From: Streptomyces aurantiacus
GTDB lineage: Bacteria; Actinomycetota; Actinomycetes; Streptomycetales; Streptomycetaceae
Assembly (NCBI RefSeq): GCF_027107535.1
Contig: NZ_CP114283.1
Location: forward strand, 6,696,001-6,760,000
Reading direction: 5' to 3'
DNA length: 64,000 bases
Shown here piece by piece: positions 55,835 through 64,000 of this stretch. Below the pieces are notes generated by a model that was given only the letters and a program-made list of their open reading frames with translations, ran no database searches and had not been told where the DNA came from. The position numbers and the translations under genes were made by a program. How positions within the stretch are numbered: position 1 is the first letter of the stretch; each line of letters starts with the position of its first letter.

Positions 55835-56263
55835 ATGCGCGCACTGCACGCGGACACCGGCTACCTGCTGTACCGGCTCGGCCTGCGCTCCGGGCAGCTG
55901 TTCAACACGTTCCTCCAGGAATCGGGCCTGCGGCTGCGGCACTACGCCCTGCTGCGCTTCCTCGCCACCTCCGAGGGCGCGCTCCAGCGGGAGCTGAGCT
56001 CGCGGCTCGGTTACGACCCGAGCGCGATCGTCGGCCTGGTCGACGACCTGGAGAAGCTCGGGTTCGCCGAGCGCCGCCCCTCCCCCGACGACCGCCGCAG
56101 CCGCACCGTGGTGCTGACCGAGGACGGCCGCGCGTTCCTGCGCGACACCGACGAGGCGGGGCTGCGCGTGACGAACGACCTGCTCCGGCCCCTCGGCCCC
56201 GCCGAGCGGGACATGTTGCACTCGCTGCTGCAGCGGGTCGCCGAGACCGAACTCGACTCATGA
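55835..56263 (+). CDS. MarR family regulator of the phenylpropanoid operon
   Basis: A 142-residue MarR protein. Dimerisation helix (YLLYRLGLRSGQLFNTFLQE), recognition part (LQRELSSRLGYDPSAIVGLV) and wing (RRPSPDDRRSRTVVLTEDG) are complete. ATG at 55835 has AGGAG six bases upstream; the open frame continues to 55508 but with sequence unlike the family. It is divergent from the SDR-ligase operon, the arrangement of couR and phdR, whose proteins are released by CoA thioesters. Confidence 0.88.
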   Translation: MRALHADTGYLLYRLGLRSGQLFNTFLQESGLRLRHYALLRFLATSEGALQRELSSRLGYDPSAIVGLVDDLEKLGFAERRPSPDDRRSRTVVLTEDGRAFLRDTDEAGLRVTNDLLRPLGPAERDMLHSLLQRVAETELDS

Positions 56264-56276
56264 CCCCGCCCGGCTC

Positions 56277-57029
56277 ATGACCGCGCCGTCCGCGCCCGGC
56301 CGCCTCCTGGCCGTGCTCGCCGCCTTCGACCACGACCACCCGGCACTCTCCCTCACGGACATCAGCCGCCGCGCCGGGCTCTCGCTCACCACCGCGCACC
56401 GGCTCGTGGGCGCGCTCAGCGACTGGGGCGCCCTGGAGCGCGACACGACCGGGATCTACCACGTGGGCCTGCGGCTGTGGGAGATCGCGGCGCTCTCCCC
56501 GCGGGGCCTCGCGCTGCGGCAGATCGCGCTGCCGTATCTGGAGGACCTCTACGAAGCCACCCACGAGAACGTGCAGCTGGCCGTCCGTGACGGCACCGAG
56601 GTCGTCTACATCGAGTGGATCTCCGGCCGTTCGGCCGTCGGTGTGAAGATCCAGGTGGGCGCGCGCTGGCCGCTGCACGCGACCGGCGTGGGACTCGCGC
56701 TGCTCGCCCACTGCGAGTGGGCGTTCCAGGAGGCGTACTGCGGCGGGCCCCTCGCGGGCTTCACTCCGCACACCATCACGGACCCGGCCACGCTCCGTCG
56801 GGTCCTGGCCGAAGTCCGGCGCTCCGGCGTGGCGGTGAGCAGTCGTCAGGTCACCGAGGACGCACTGTCGGTGGCCGCACCCGTGCGCGGGGCGGACGGC
56901 TCGGTGACCGCGGCCGTCTCGGTGGTGGTGCCCGAACGCGACGCGCAGACACCGGCGTTGATCCCCGCGGTCCGGCTCGCCGCGCGCGGGATCTCCCGGG
57001 CACTCGGATGGCAGCCGCAGCCGTCGTGA
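56277..57029 (+). CDS. IclR family transcriptional regulator
   Basis: A 250-residue IclR protein. HTH: RLLAVLAAFDHDHPALSLTD then AGLSLTTAHRLVGALSDWGA. Effector domain: RWPLHATGVGLALLAHCEWA and SRQVTEDALSVAAPVRGADG. The start ATG at 56277 lies 13 bp after the marR stop, so the two regulators may be co-transcribed. A second layer of control over aromatic-acid genes is likely, but its target is not evident. Confidence 0.9.
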   Translation: MTAPSAPGRLLAVLAAFDHDHPALSLTDISRRAGLSLTTAHRLVGALSDWGALERDTTGIYHVGLRLWEIAALSPRGLALRQIALPYLEDLYEATHENVQLAVRDGTEVVYIEWISGRSAVGVKIQVGARWPLHATGVGLALLAHCEWAFQEAYCGGPLAGFTPHTITDPATLRRVLAEVRRSGVAVSSRQVTEDALSVAAPVRGADGSVTAAVSVVVPERDAQTPALIPAVRLAARGISRALGWQPQPS

Positions 57030-57039
57030 CGCTCCGGGC

Positions 57040-57089
57040 CACCGGTGTCCCCCACGGACCGGCCCTCGGATATCCCTCTCACCGGTGAG
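57040..57089. promoter_or_regulatory. Two CACCGGTG palindromes upstream of the two-component genes
   Basis: CACCGGTG at 57040-57047 and the 12-bp palindrome CTCACCGGTGAG at 57078-57089 lie 57-106 bp before the kinase start. They could be sites for the response regulator or for promoter control. Confidence 0.4.
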
Positions 57090-57145
57090 GCCCCGGCCTG
57101 CCGGCAACCGGATACTGGGACGGCCCTTGCCCCGAGGAGCCGCTC

Positions 57146-58390
57146 ATGCCCGCCCCGTCCTGGATCACTCCCGCCCTCACCCGCGTGCGCTCGGCGAACC
57201 CGTACGTCGTCGACGCGGCGCTCGCCGCCCTGGTGCTCTTCGCCGCGTCGCTGCAGTGGATGTTTCCCGACGAGGGCGACGACCGGCTGACCTGGCAGGG
57301 ATTCCTGCTCGGCGTCGGCACGGCGGTGCCGCTGGTGTGGCGTCGCCGGGCGCCCTTCCCGGCCGCCTGCGCCGTCTCGGTGTTCACCCCGGCCATGGCG
57401 GTGTACCACGCTCCGCCGCCGGACATCGCGTACGGCGGGATGGTGGTGCTCTACACGCTGGCCGCGCTCGCACCGCCGTGGCAGCGGCGCTTCATGCTGA
57501 CGGGCTGGCTGGTCGGCGCCTCGATGACCATGATGCACAAGGAGAACGCCCAGCCCTTCGAGTACGCCTTCCAGTTGCTGAGCTTCGTCAGCGCGTACGG
57601 ATTCGGGATGCTCAGCCGCCTCCAGCGGGCCTACACCGCGGCGCTGGAGGACCGGGCACGCCGGCTGGAGCGCGAGCGGGCCGCCGACACCGCGCGGGCC
57701 GTCGCGCAGGAACGGGCCAGGATCGCCCGGGACATGCACGACATCCTCGCCCACGCGGTCAGCCTGATGGTGGTGCAGGCCGAGGCCGGACCCGTGGTCG
57801 TGCGCAGCGATCCCGAGCGTGCCGAGGGCGCGTTCGACGCCATCGCCGGTGCCGGACGTGACGCGATGACACAGTTGCGGCGGATCCTCGGTGTTCTCAA
57901 GGACGAGCCGGTGGACGGCGGTTCGGCCCGGTTGCCGCAGCCGGGCGTCGCGGCCCTCGCCGGTCTGGTCCGGCAGGTCGGGGACACGACGGGCCTGCGG
58001 GTCGCACTCCGGTGCGCCGGGGAGCCGCGCCCCCTGCACCGGGACACCGAAGTCGCCGTGTACCGGGTGGTCCAGGAGGCCCTGACCAACACCGTGAAGC
58101 ACGCGTACGCTTCCAGCGCGCAGGTCGGACTCGACTGGACGGAGGACGAGTTGACGCTCACGGTGACGGACGACGGGCAGGGCCCCACGGACACGGCCGG
58201 GGGCGGCGGCAGGGGTGGAGAGCCCGACGGCGGCGAGGGCGGGGGCGGTGGCGGCCACGGGCTGATCGGTATCCGCGAGCGGGCCGCCGCCTGCGGGGGC
58301 ACCGCCCGCACCGGGCCCGGTCGCGACGGCGGCTTCCGTGTCGTCGTACGCCTCCCCGTGGCCGCCGGCCGGCAGGCGGCCACGGGATGA
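57146..58390 (+). CDS. Two-component sensor histidine kinase (NarL-type partner)
   Basis: A 414-residue membrane kinase. Four or five N-terminal helices (about 20-160) are followed by a HisKA_3 dimerisation domain with phospho-acceptor His198 in RIARDMHDILAHAVSL, then the HATPase domain (VVQEALTNTVKHAYA N-box, TDDGQG G1-box, GHGLIGIRERA G2-box). A Gly-rich insert (about 350-372) lies before the last box. The start is ATG at 57146 after GAGGAG. It shares its last bases with the response-regulator ATG. Confidence 0.93.
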   Translation: MPAPSWITPALTRVRSANPYVVDAALAALVLFAASLQWMFPDEGDDRLTWQGFLLGVGTAVPLVWRRRAPFPAACAVSVFTPAMAVYHAPPPDIAYGGMVVLYTLAALAPPWQRRFMLTGWLVGASMTMMHKENAQPFEYAFQLLSFVSAYGFGMLSRLQRAYTAALEDRARRLERERAADTARAVAQERARIARDMHDILAHAVSLMVVQAEAGPVVVRSDPERAEGAFDAIAGAGRDAMTQLRRILGVLKDEPVDGGSARLPQPGVAALAGLVRQVGDTTGLRVALRCAGEPRPLHRDTEVAVYRVVQEALTNTVKHAYASSAQVGLDWTEDELTLTVTDDGQGPTDTAGGGGRGGEPDGGEGGGGGGHGLIGIRERAAACGGTARTGPGRDGGFRVVVRLPVAAGRQAATG

Positions 58391-59058
58391 GCATCCGGGT
58401 GGTGGTCGCCGACGACCAGGAACTGGTGCGCAGTGGCTTCAGCATGATCCTGGAGGCTCAGCCGGACATCGAGGTCGTCGCGGAGGCGGGGGACGGCGTC
58501 GAGGCGGTCGCCGCCGTGCGGCGTCACACGCCCGACGTGCTGCTGCTCGACATCCGCATGCCCAGGATGGACGGCCTGGAGGCGGCCGGACTGGTGTGCT
58601 CGCAGTCCGCCTGCCGGGTCGTCATGCTGACGACGTTCGACCTGGACGAGTACGTGTACGAGGCGCTGTACGCGGGCGCGAGCGGGTTCCTGCTCAAGGA
58701 CGTGCGCAGGGACGACCTGGTGCACGCGGTGCGCGTGGTCGCGGCCGGCGACTCGCTGCTCGCGCCCTCGGTGACGCGGCGGCTGGTCGCCGACATCGTC
58801 CAGCGGCGACGGGCGCAGTCCGCGCAGCCACCGCCCTCCACGACACGGCTCGACGCCCTCACGGCTCGCGAGGAGGAGACCCTCCGGCTGCTGGCCCGGG
58901 GCCTGTCCAACTCGGAGATCGCGACGACGCTGTTCGTCAGCGAGCACACGGTGAAGACCCATGTGAGCAACGTGCTCGGCAAGCTGGGCCTGCGGGACCG
59001 TGTGCAGGCCGTCATCCGCGCGTACGAGACGGGGCTGGTGACCCCGGGTTCCGCCTGA
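58387..59058 (+). CDS. NarL/LuxR-type response regulator
   Basis: A 223-residue regulator. Receiver domain with Asp9/Asp10, phospho-acceptor Asp55 (LLLDIRMPRMDG) and Lys104 (GFLLKDV), and C-terminal LuxR HTH (LTAREEETLRLLARGLSNSE, then FVSEHTVKTHVSNVLGKLGL). ATG overlaps the kinase stop (ATGA). It is typical of Streptomyces systems that control nearby exporters, and the following MMPL gene is a candidate target. Confidence 0.95.
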   Translation: MSIRVVVADDQELVRSGFSMILEAQPDIEVVAEAGDGVEAVAAVRRHTPDVLLLDIRMPRMDGLEAAGLVCSQSACRVVMLTTFDLDEYVYEALYAGASGFLLKDVRRDDLVHAVRVVAAGDSLLAPSVTRRLVADIVQRRRAQSAQPPPSTTRLDALTAREEETLRLLARGLSNSEIATTLFVSEHTVKTHVSNVLGKLGLRDRVQAVIRAYETGLVTPGSA

Positions 59059-59155
59059 CCTTCCGGGCCGGTCGCGGGGGCGCGGGCCCGAGGGGGATCG
59101 GTCGATGAGGGACAGGACGAAACCCGTCCTCCAGCGGCCCGGCCCCGCGCCCTCC

Positions 59156-59179
59156 AGGGGCGCGGGGAACCGCGCGACC
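59156..59179 (-). repeat. Dispersed intergenic repeat, copy 2
   Basis: The 24 bases are the exact reverse complement of 29810-29833. It lies in the 288-bp gap between the response-regulator and MMPL genes. The pattern is a widespread Streptomyces intergenic element. Confidence 0.75.
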
Positions 59180-59346
59180 AGCCCCCACCCGCCCTCGGGC
59201 ACATCCCCCACGCGACGGAGCCGCACCTCCCCCTCACCCGAGCGAGGGATGCGCCGAAACCCCTCCCCCCGGCGATCCGGACCCACCCGCGGCAGCGCGA
59301 CTCTGGGGGCCGACCCCACAACCGCCAACCCGCCGGGAGGCACCCC

Positions 59347-61452
59347 GTGCTCACCAGGATCGCCAGGGCGTCGACCCGCCGCCCGTTGACCGTGATCGGC
59401 CTCTGGCTGCTGTTCCTGCTGCTCGGCTTCGGGCTCGGGACGGGCGTCTTCGCCCGGCTCAGCGACTCCGTGCCGGACGTGCCGGGCACCGAGTCGGACC
59501 GGGCCGCCGAGTACCTCGACGGCATCGACCCGGTCGGCGAGTCGATCACCGCGGTGATCGGCGGCACCACCGTGTCCGGCGCCGGGCTGCGCTCCCAGGT
59601 GGAGGCCGCCGTCGCCGACCTGAGGGACATCGCCGGCGTCGCGGCCGTCCCGGACCCGTACACGACGCCCGGTCTCCTCGCGGAGGACGGCCGGGCCCTG
59701 GTCGTCCCGGTGACGCTGAAGGGCGGCCTCGACGACGAGGCCGAGGAGAAGGTCCTGGACTCCGCCGACGAGCGCATCCACGAGATCAGGGCACCCGAAG
59801 TCCACGTCAGCGGCGGCCCGTTGCTGGGGCAGCAGCTCGGCGAGCGGGCCCAGGCGGACGTGGCACGCGCGGAGATCATCTCGCTGCCCGTCGTCCTCGT
59901 ACTGCTCCTCGTCATCTTCGGCGGGCTGCGCGCCGCCGGACTGCCGCTGCTCGTCGCGGTCAGCGGGATCGCGGGCGCGTTCCTGGCCCTGTTCGGCTTC
60001 AGCCGGTTCACCGACATCTCCGTGTACGCGATCCAGGTGACCACCATGCTCGGGCTCGGACTCGCCGTGGACTACGCGCTGTTGATGGTGGTCCGCTTCC
60101 GTGAGGAACGCCGGCACACCGACGACGTGGTGGAGGCCGTGCACCGCACGGTGGCCCGCGCCGGGCGCACCGTCCTGTTCTCGGGTCTGACGGTGGCCAT
60201 CAGCCTCACGGGGCTGCTGGTGTTCCCCAGTACGTTCCTGCGCAGCATGGGCCTGGCCGTGGCCGCCGTGGTGGTCGTCGACATGCTGGCCGCGATCACC
60301 CTGCTGCCCGCGCTGCTCGCCCGGTTCGGCGGGAGGATCGCCCCGGCGCGCACCGGGCCGGACGGCGAGGAGGGCCGTGTCTTCGCCCGGCTGGCCCGGT
60401 TCGCCGCCCACCGTCCGGTCGCCGTGACGGTCACGTCCGTGCTCGCCCTGCTCGTCCTCGCGCTGCCCGTCACCGGTATGCGGATCAACATCGGGGACGC
60501 CCAGCAGTTGCCGTCGAGCACGGAGGCACGCCGGCTGTACGACACCGTGGACGCCCATTTCCCGCCCGGCACCGGGGTCTCCCCGGTCACCGTGGTCCTG
60601 CGGCCGGGGACCGATCCCGCGACGGCCGACCGGATCCGGGCTCTCTCGCCGGGCACCGAGTCCCGTGCTCTGCCCGGCGGCACGACCGTGCTGAGCATGC
60701 AGCCGGGCGGCAGCGCGGACGGCAGCGCGGCGACCGAACTGGTCCAGCGCGTACGGGAGGCACGCGGCGACGAGCCCGTCCAGGTCACCGGTGTCGCGGC
60801 CCGCCTCGTCGACTTCCGGGCGATGCTCGGCGACCGGGCGCCCTGGGCCGCCGTCACCGTGCTCGCCGGCATCTTCCTCCTGCTGTTCGCCTTCACCGGC
60901 TCGGTGCTGATCCCGCTGCGCACCATCGTCACCACCCTGCTCAGCCTGGGTGCCGCGCTCGGTGTGGTGGTCTGGGTCTTCCAGGACGGGCACCTGGCCG
61001 GACTGCTGGGGTCCCAGGAACTCGGCGCGCTGAGCCTGACGGCGCCCCCGCTGATCATCGCCATCGCCTTCGGGCTCGCCATGGACTACGAGTTGTTCAT
61101 CCTCGCGCGGATGCGCGAGACGTGGCTGCGGACCGGCGACGCCCAGGACGCGGTCGTCACCGGCCTGCGCCGCTCCGGGCGGGTCGTGAGCTGCGCGGCG
61201 CTGCTGCTCGCGGTCGTCTTCGGGGCCTTCATGACGGGCGGCTTCGCACCCATCCTGCAGATCGGCCTCGGGCTGACCCTCGCCGTGCTGATCGACGCGA
61301 CGGTGGTACGGATGCTGCTGGTCCCGGCGACCATGGCGCTGCTGGGGCGGCGCGCGTGGTGGGCACCCGGACGGCTGCGGCGGACGCACGACCGGTTCGG
61401 CCTGAGCGAGGAGGCTCCGGCGTCCCGGCCCGAACTCGCCGAGCATCGCTGA
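59347..61452 (+). CDS. MMPL family RND-type transporter
   Basis: A 701-residue membrane exporter with two homologous halves, each with a large external loop after the first helix and a cluster of five helices. Conserved polar stretches in the two halves are LGLAVDYALLMVVRFREE (near 238) and FGLAMDYELFILARMRE (near 577). Actinobacterial MMPL proteins export lipids or antibiotics using the proton gradient. GTG at 59347 follows GGGAGGC. It lies downstream of the two-component pair, which may control it. Confidence 0.92.
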   Translation: MLTRIARASTRRPLTVIGLWLLFLLLGFGLGTGVFARLSDSVPDVPGTESDRAAEYLDGIDPVGESITAVIGGTTVSGAGLRSQVEAAVADLRDIAGVAAVPDPYTTPGLLAEDGRALVVPVTLKGGLDDEAEEKVLDSADERIHEIRAPEVHVSGGPLLGQQLGERAQADVARAEIISLPVVLVLLLVIFGGLRAAGLPLLVAVSGIAGAFLALFGFSRFTDISVYAIQVTTMLGLGLAVDYALLMVVRFREERRHTDDVVEAVHRTVARAGRTVLFSGLTVAISLTGLLVFPSTFLRSMGLAVAAVVVVDMLAAITLLPALLARFGGRIAPARTGPDGEEGRVFARLARFAAHRPVAVTVTSVLALLVLALPVTGMRINIGDAQQLPSSTEARRLYDTVDAHFPPGTGVSPVTVVLRPGTDPATADRIRALSPGTESRALPGGTTVLSMQPGGSADGSAATELVQRVREARGDEPVQVTGVAARLVDFRAMLGDRAPWAAVTVLAGIFLLLFAFTGSVLIPLRTIVTTLLSLGAALGVVVWVFQDGHLAGLLGSQELGALSLTAPPLIIAIAFGLAMDYELFILARMRETWLRTGDAQDAVVTGLRRSGRVVSCAALLLAVVFGAFMTGGFAPILQIGLGLTLAVLIDATVVRMLLVPATMALLGRRAWWAPGRLRRTHDRFGLSEEAPASRPELAEHR

Positions 61453-61476
61453 ACTGCCCGCGAGGTACTGCGCGTT

Positions 61477-61502
61477 GGCCCCGGCCCCCTCGGGCCGGGG
61501 CC
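61477..61502. terminator. Terminator hairpin after the MMPL gene
   Basis: GGCCCCGGCCC (61477-61487) pairs with GGGCCGGGGCC (61492-61502) around CCTC, 24 bp after the stop. It lies between the convergent MMPL gene and the Cys-module gene. Confidence 0.7.
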
Positions 61503-61516
61503 TTCGTCGTCACCAC

Positions 61517-61582
61517 TGCCGATGTCGCTGCCGATGTCGCTGTCGCTGTCGCTACCGCTGGAGCTGGAGCTGGAGCTACTGC
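61517..61582. repeat. Hexanucleotide array of about eleven units
   Basis: A run of related 6-mers (TGCCGA, TGTCGC four times in all, TACCGC, TGGAGC three times, TACTGC) covers the stop codon and 3' flank of the minus-strand gene at 61576. In another minus-strand frame the array reads as Ser/Asp-rich low-complexity sequence. Confidence 0.7.
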
Positions 61583-62646
61583 GGCTGGAACGGGCAGCCG
61601 TCACTGAGGTAGTGGCGGGTGACAGCCCCTGTGGGGAGATGGGCACGGAACTCGTAGCACCACAAGGCGTTCGGTGCGGTCACCCGTGCGACGACGACCG
61701 CGGCGGTGGACGAGCGCTCCACCTTCTCGGGCGCGACGTCCGGGCCGGTGACCCACTCACCGCTCATGTCGTCTTTCGCAGGGAGGGAGAGAGCCCGCGG
61801 CAGCTCCGCGTCGGTCAGCCGGCCGTCTGCCGCCGCCTTCTCCAGTTGGCGCTCGATCTTCCGGGCGCTCTTGTCGAGTTCGGCCCGACGAGCCTTCTCC
61901 TCCAGCGCGTAACGCTCACGCTCCAGGCGGTGACAGCCGTCCGGCTTCAGCTTCTTGACGTCGACCGTGCCGGACTCCTCCCTCGCCCGGAACTCGTAGC
62001 AGTCCCGGCCGCCCGGCCCTGTGCCTTCGCGCAGCCAGACGTGGGCGACGTGCTGACCGCTGCTGGTCTCGGTCTCCTGGACCTCGACGCCCCGGGTCTT
62101 CCAGACCTCGGCCGTCCGAACGCGCTCGGCCCCGCCGTCGGCCAGGGCCGTGCGCAACTCGACGACGATGTCGTCGGCCACGTCCGCAGCCCTCAGGGGG
62201 GAGGGCTTTCCCGGCGGGAACGAACATGCCTCGTACGGCAGTTCACGTACGTCGACCTGCGGCGGGGACGCGGCCGGGACGACCTCGAAGCGGTAGCAGC
62301 CTTCGTCATGGGCCCCGCCGATCAGCATTCCGGGCACCACGCCGACGAACCGGGTCGTGATCGTCACCCGCCCGCCACGCCGCTCGATCGACTCCTTCGA
62401 CTTCTCGATGTCCACCACCGCCCGCTGGATCTCCGTGTCCAGCAGCACGCCGTCGACAGCGGCCTTCGCCAGGCGGTCCCGCGCGCCCTCGGCGGCCCCG
62501 GTGACCTGGTCCCGCGCCTCGGCCCGGGTCTCCCTGCCGGTGTTCCAGACGGCCACCATCACACCCACGACGATCACGAGCGCGAGCATCAGCACACCCA
62601 GACAACCGTTGATCAGACATCCCGCGCGTCCCCCGCGTCCAGCCAT
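61576..62646 (-). CDS. Membrane-anchored protein with a triplicated Cys module
   Basis: A 356-residue protein of unknown function. One transmembrane helix (about 17-35, LGVLMLALVIVVGVMVAVW) is preceded by AGCLINGC. The remainder is outside or in the envelope. A module of the form CYxF(x18-21)C occurs three times: CYRFEVVP...YEAC, CYEFRARE...DGC and CYEFRAHL...DGC, with Cys-Cys spacings of 24, 22 and 21 residues, the last one at the very C-terminus. Charged helical linkers lie between, including one long Arg/Glu/Lys-rich stretch (RLERERYALEEKARRAELDK). ATG at 62646 follows GTGGGGGC. The gene is alone. Confidence 0.8.
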   Translation of the reverse strand: MAGRGGRAGCLINGCLGVLMLALVIVVGVMVAVWNTGRETRAEARDQVTGAAEGARDRLAKAAVDGVLLDTEIQRAVVDIEKSKESIERRGGRVTITTRFVGVVPGMLIGGAHDEGCYRFEVVPAASPPQVDVRELPYEACSFPPGKPSPLRAADVADDIVVELRTALADGGAERVRTAEVWKTRGVEVQETETSSGQHVAHVWLREGTGPGGRDCYEFRAREESGTVDVKKLKPDGCHRLERERYALEEKARRAELDKSARKIERQLEKAAADGRLTDAELPRALSLPAKDDMSGEWVTGPDVAPEKVERSSTAAVVVARVTAPNALWCYEFRAHLPTGAVTRHYLSDGCPFQPQ

Positions 62647-62859
62647 GCCCCCACACTTCCCGGGCCGCGGCCGGGGACCGCTCCCCTTCTCCGATACGTG
62701 ACCGAACAGGCCCCGGACCGTGCCGCCGGCCGAGGACCCGAACGAGGACACGGCGGATCCGCCCCTTCACTGCGTGAACTCCCCGCCCTCTGCACGGCTT
62801 TCTCTGTTTTACCTCTTGACGACCCGGGCGCCGAAGAGCACATTGGCCCGCGCAGCTGC

Positions 62860-62877
62860 GTTGAGAGCGCTCTCAAC
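62860..62877. promoter_or_regulatory. 18-bp perfect palindrome, LacI-type operator
   Basis: GTTGAGAGCGCTCTCAAC is a perfect palindrome 38 bp upstream of the GH16 start. Its GAGCGCTC core is that of CebR-like LacI-family operators that control cellulose and beta-glucan genes in Streptomyces. Confidence 0.8.
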
Positions 62878-62915
62878 CATCCCCGCACCCCCACTCCGTA
62901 CCCGAAGAGGCACCC

Positions 62916-64000
62916 ATGAGGGAAACTTCAGGCACACCTGTCAGACGTGGTCCACTCCGACGCACGCTCATCGCACTGGTCAGCGTCCTGAGCCTCGCGG
63001 CGGCCGGGGCCTCGGCGCAGGCGGACGCGCCCGCGCCGCCCAGCGGCTGGACGCAGGTCTTCGTCGACGACTTCAACGGCCCCTCGGGCACCGGCGTCAA
63101 CACCTCGAACTGGCAGTACGCGACCGGTCACGGCTACCCGGGCGGCCCCTCCAACTGGGGCACGGGCGAGATCGAGAACATGACGTCCAGCACGAACAAC
63201 GTGGCCCTGGACGGCAGCGGCAACCTCCGCATCACTCCCCGGCGCGACGCGGCGGGCAACTGGACCTCGGGCCGCATCGAGACCAACCGCACCGACTTCC
63301 AGCCGCCCGCCGGGGGCAAGCTGCGCGTCCAGTCCCGCATCCAGATGCCGAACGTGACGGGCGCGGCCGCGCGCGGTTACTGGCCGGCGTTCTGGATGCT
63401 GGGCGCGCCCTACCGCGGCAACTACCACAACTGGCCGAGCGTCGGTGAGCTGGACATCCTGGAGAACGTCCAGGGCCTGAACACCGTGTGGGCGACGATG
63501 CACTGCGGCACGAACCCGGGTGGCCCGTGCAACGAGACGACCGGCCTCGGCGGCTCCACCACCTGCCCGGGCGCGACCTGCCAGGCCGGCTTCCACACGT
63601 ACGGCATGGAGTGGGACCGGTCGACGAGTCCGGAGGAGATCCGCTTCTACGTCGACGGCGTCAACTACCACACCGTCCGCGCGAACCAGGTCGACGCGAC
63701 GACCTGGTCGAACGCCACGAACCACGGCTTCTTCATCATCCTGAACGTGGCGATGGGCGGCGGTTTCGTGGACGCCTTCGGCGGCGGCCCGGACGGGGCC
63801 ACGGTCCCCGGGCACCCGCTGGTGGTCGACTACGTCCAGGTGCTGCAGTCCGGCGGCGGCACCACACCTCCCCCGACCGGCAACCGTGACGCGTACAGCG
63901 CCATCCAGGCGGAGTCGCACGACGGCCAGAGCGGTACGAGCACCGAGTCCACCACCGACTCGGGCGGCGGCCAGAACATCGGCTCCCTCGCCAACGGCGA
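62916..64000 (+). CDS. Secreted GH16 endo-beta-1,3-glucanase with a carbohydrate-binding module (partial)
   Basis: The first 361 codons of a secreted enzyme; the frame is open at the window end. A Sec signal peptide (RRTLIALVSVLSLAAAGASA, about 15-34) is followed by a GH16 domain with the catalytic ExDxxE as Glu178, Asp180, Glu183 in GELDILENV, preceded by YWPAFWMLG. Then a short Gly/Thr/Pro linker (about 312-320) leads to the start of a CBM6-like module (RDAYSAIQAESHDGQSGTST). It cuts laminarin-type beta-1,3 or mixed glucans outside the cell. ATG at 62916 follows GAAGAGG. The operator palindrome upstream indicates repression released by beta-glucan oligosaccharides. Confidence 0.93.
   Translation, partial: MRETSGTPVRRGPLRRTLIALVSVLSLAAAGASAQADAPAPPSGWTQVFVDDFNGPSGTGVNTSNWQYATGHGYPGGPSNWGTGEIENMTSSTNNVALDGSGNLRITPRRDAAGNWTSGRIETNRTDFQPPAGGKLRVQSRIQMPNVTGAAARGYWPAFWMLGAPYRGNYHNWPSVGELDILENVQGLNTVWATMHCGTNPGGPCNETTGLGGSTTCPGATCQAGFHTYGMEWDRSTSPEEIRFYVDGVNYHTVRANQVDATTWSNATNHGFFIILNVAMGGGFVDAFGGGPDGATVPGHPLVVDYVQVLQSGGGTTPPPTGNRDAYSAIQAESHDGQSGTSTESTTDSGGGQNIGSLANG

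Noticed and set aside
57631..61446. 1271-residue minus-strand frame opposite the kinase, regulator and MMPL genes
   Set aside because: It is the shadow of three well-supported plus-strand genes, with His/Arg/Gln-rich composition.

Overview
The window is chromosomal DNA from a high-GC actinomycete, almost certainly a Streptomyces. Signs of this are the strong G/C preference at third codon positions, frequent GTG starts, short gaps with ATGA/GTGA translational coupling, Tat and lipoprotein signals on secreted enzymes, sugar ABC systems without their own ATPase, and an XRE/ImmA-IrrE/membrane-protein gene set typical of the genus. It holds about 55 genes. I saw no rRNA, tRNA, CRISPR array, phage or insertion sequence.

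Layout. (1) 0.2-6.7 kb: an MFS transporter with anhydro-MurNAc kinase (cell-wall sugar recycling), a DUF2510 membrane protein, and a TetR regulator divergent from a PAP2 phosphatase and a DMT-type membrane protein across a 20-bp perfect inverted repeat. (2) 6.7-13.5 kb: a Tat-exported phospholipase C, a DUF1360 protein, a 1.1-kb stretch with no convincing gene but two strong hairpins, a GH43 glycosidase and a MarR regulator. (3) 13.7-20.2 kb: vanillate O-demethylase (vanAB with a tiny Cys/His protein between the subunits), an IclR regulator and a four-gene NitT/TauT-type ABC importer. (4) 20.3-26.2 kb: an alpha-glucoside locus (GH13 enzyme, CUT1 importer without ATPase, LacI repressor). (5) 26.3-29.8 kb: a stand-alone MmyB-like sensor domain divergent from an XRE regulator, an ImmA/IrrE metallopeptidase and a membrane protein. 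(6) 30.2-34.6 kb: phosphopantetheinyl transferase with a metallophosphoesterase, an ATP-grasp enzyme behind a structured leader, and a cupin. (7) 34.7-50.8 kb: a divergent glycan-use locus with a DeoR regulator, GH4 and GH38 enzymes on one side and a PfkB kinase, CUT1 importer, GH2 beta-galactosidase and two Tat-exported metallohydrolases on the other. (8) 50.9-57.0 kb: a PaaX-type regulator, a four-gene CoA-dependent phenylpropanoid side-chain pathway, and MarR and IclR regulators. (9) 57.1-64.0 kb: a two-component system with an MMPL exporter, a secreted-type protein with a triplicated Cys module, and the start of a secreted GH16 glucanase with a carbohydrate-binding module, cut by the window end.

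How it fits together. Most of the window breaks down plant and microbial biomass. Region 8 is predicted to shorten ferulate or p-coumarate to vanillate or 4-hydroxybenzoate by CoA ligation, hydration, oxidation and retro-Claisen cleavage. Region 3 then demethylates vanillate to protocatechuate and may import an aromatic acid. Three polysaccharide or oligosaccharide loci (alpha-glucoside, mannoside/galactoside, beta-glucan) each have their own operator-like palindromes. Starts were chosen by ribosome-binding site and neighbour overlap. Functions rest on recognised motifs and gene order; no database search was possible.
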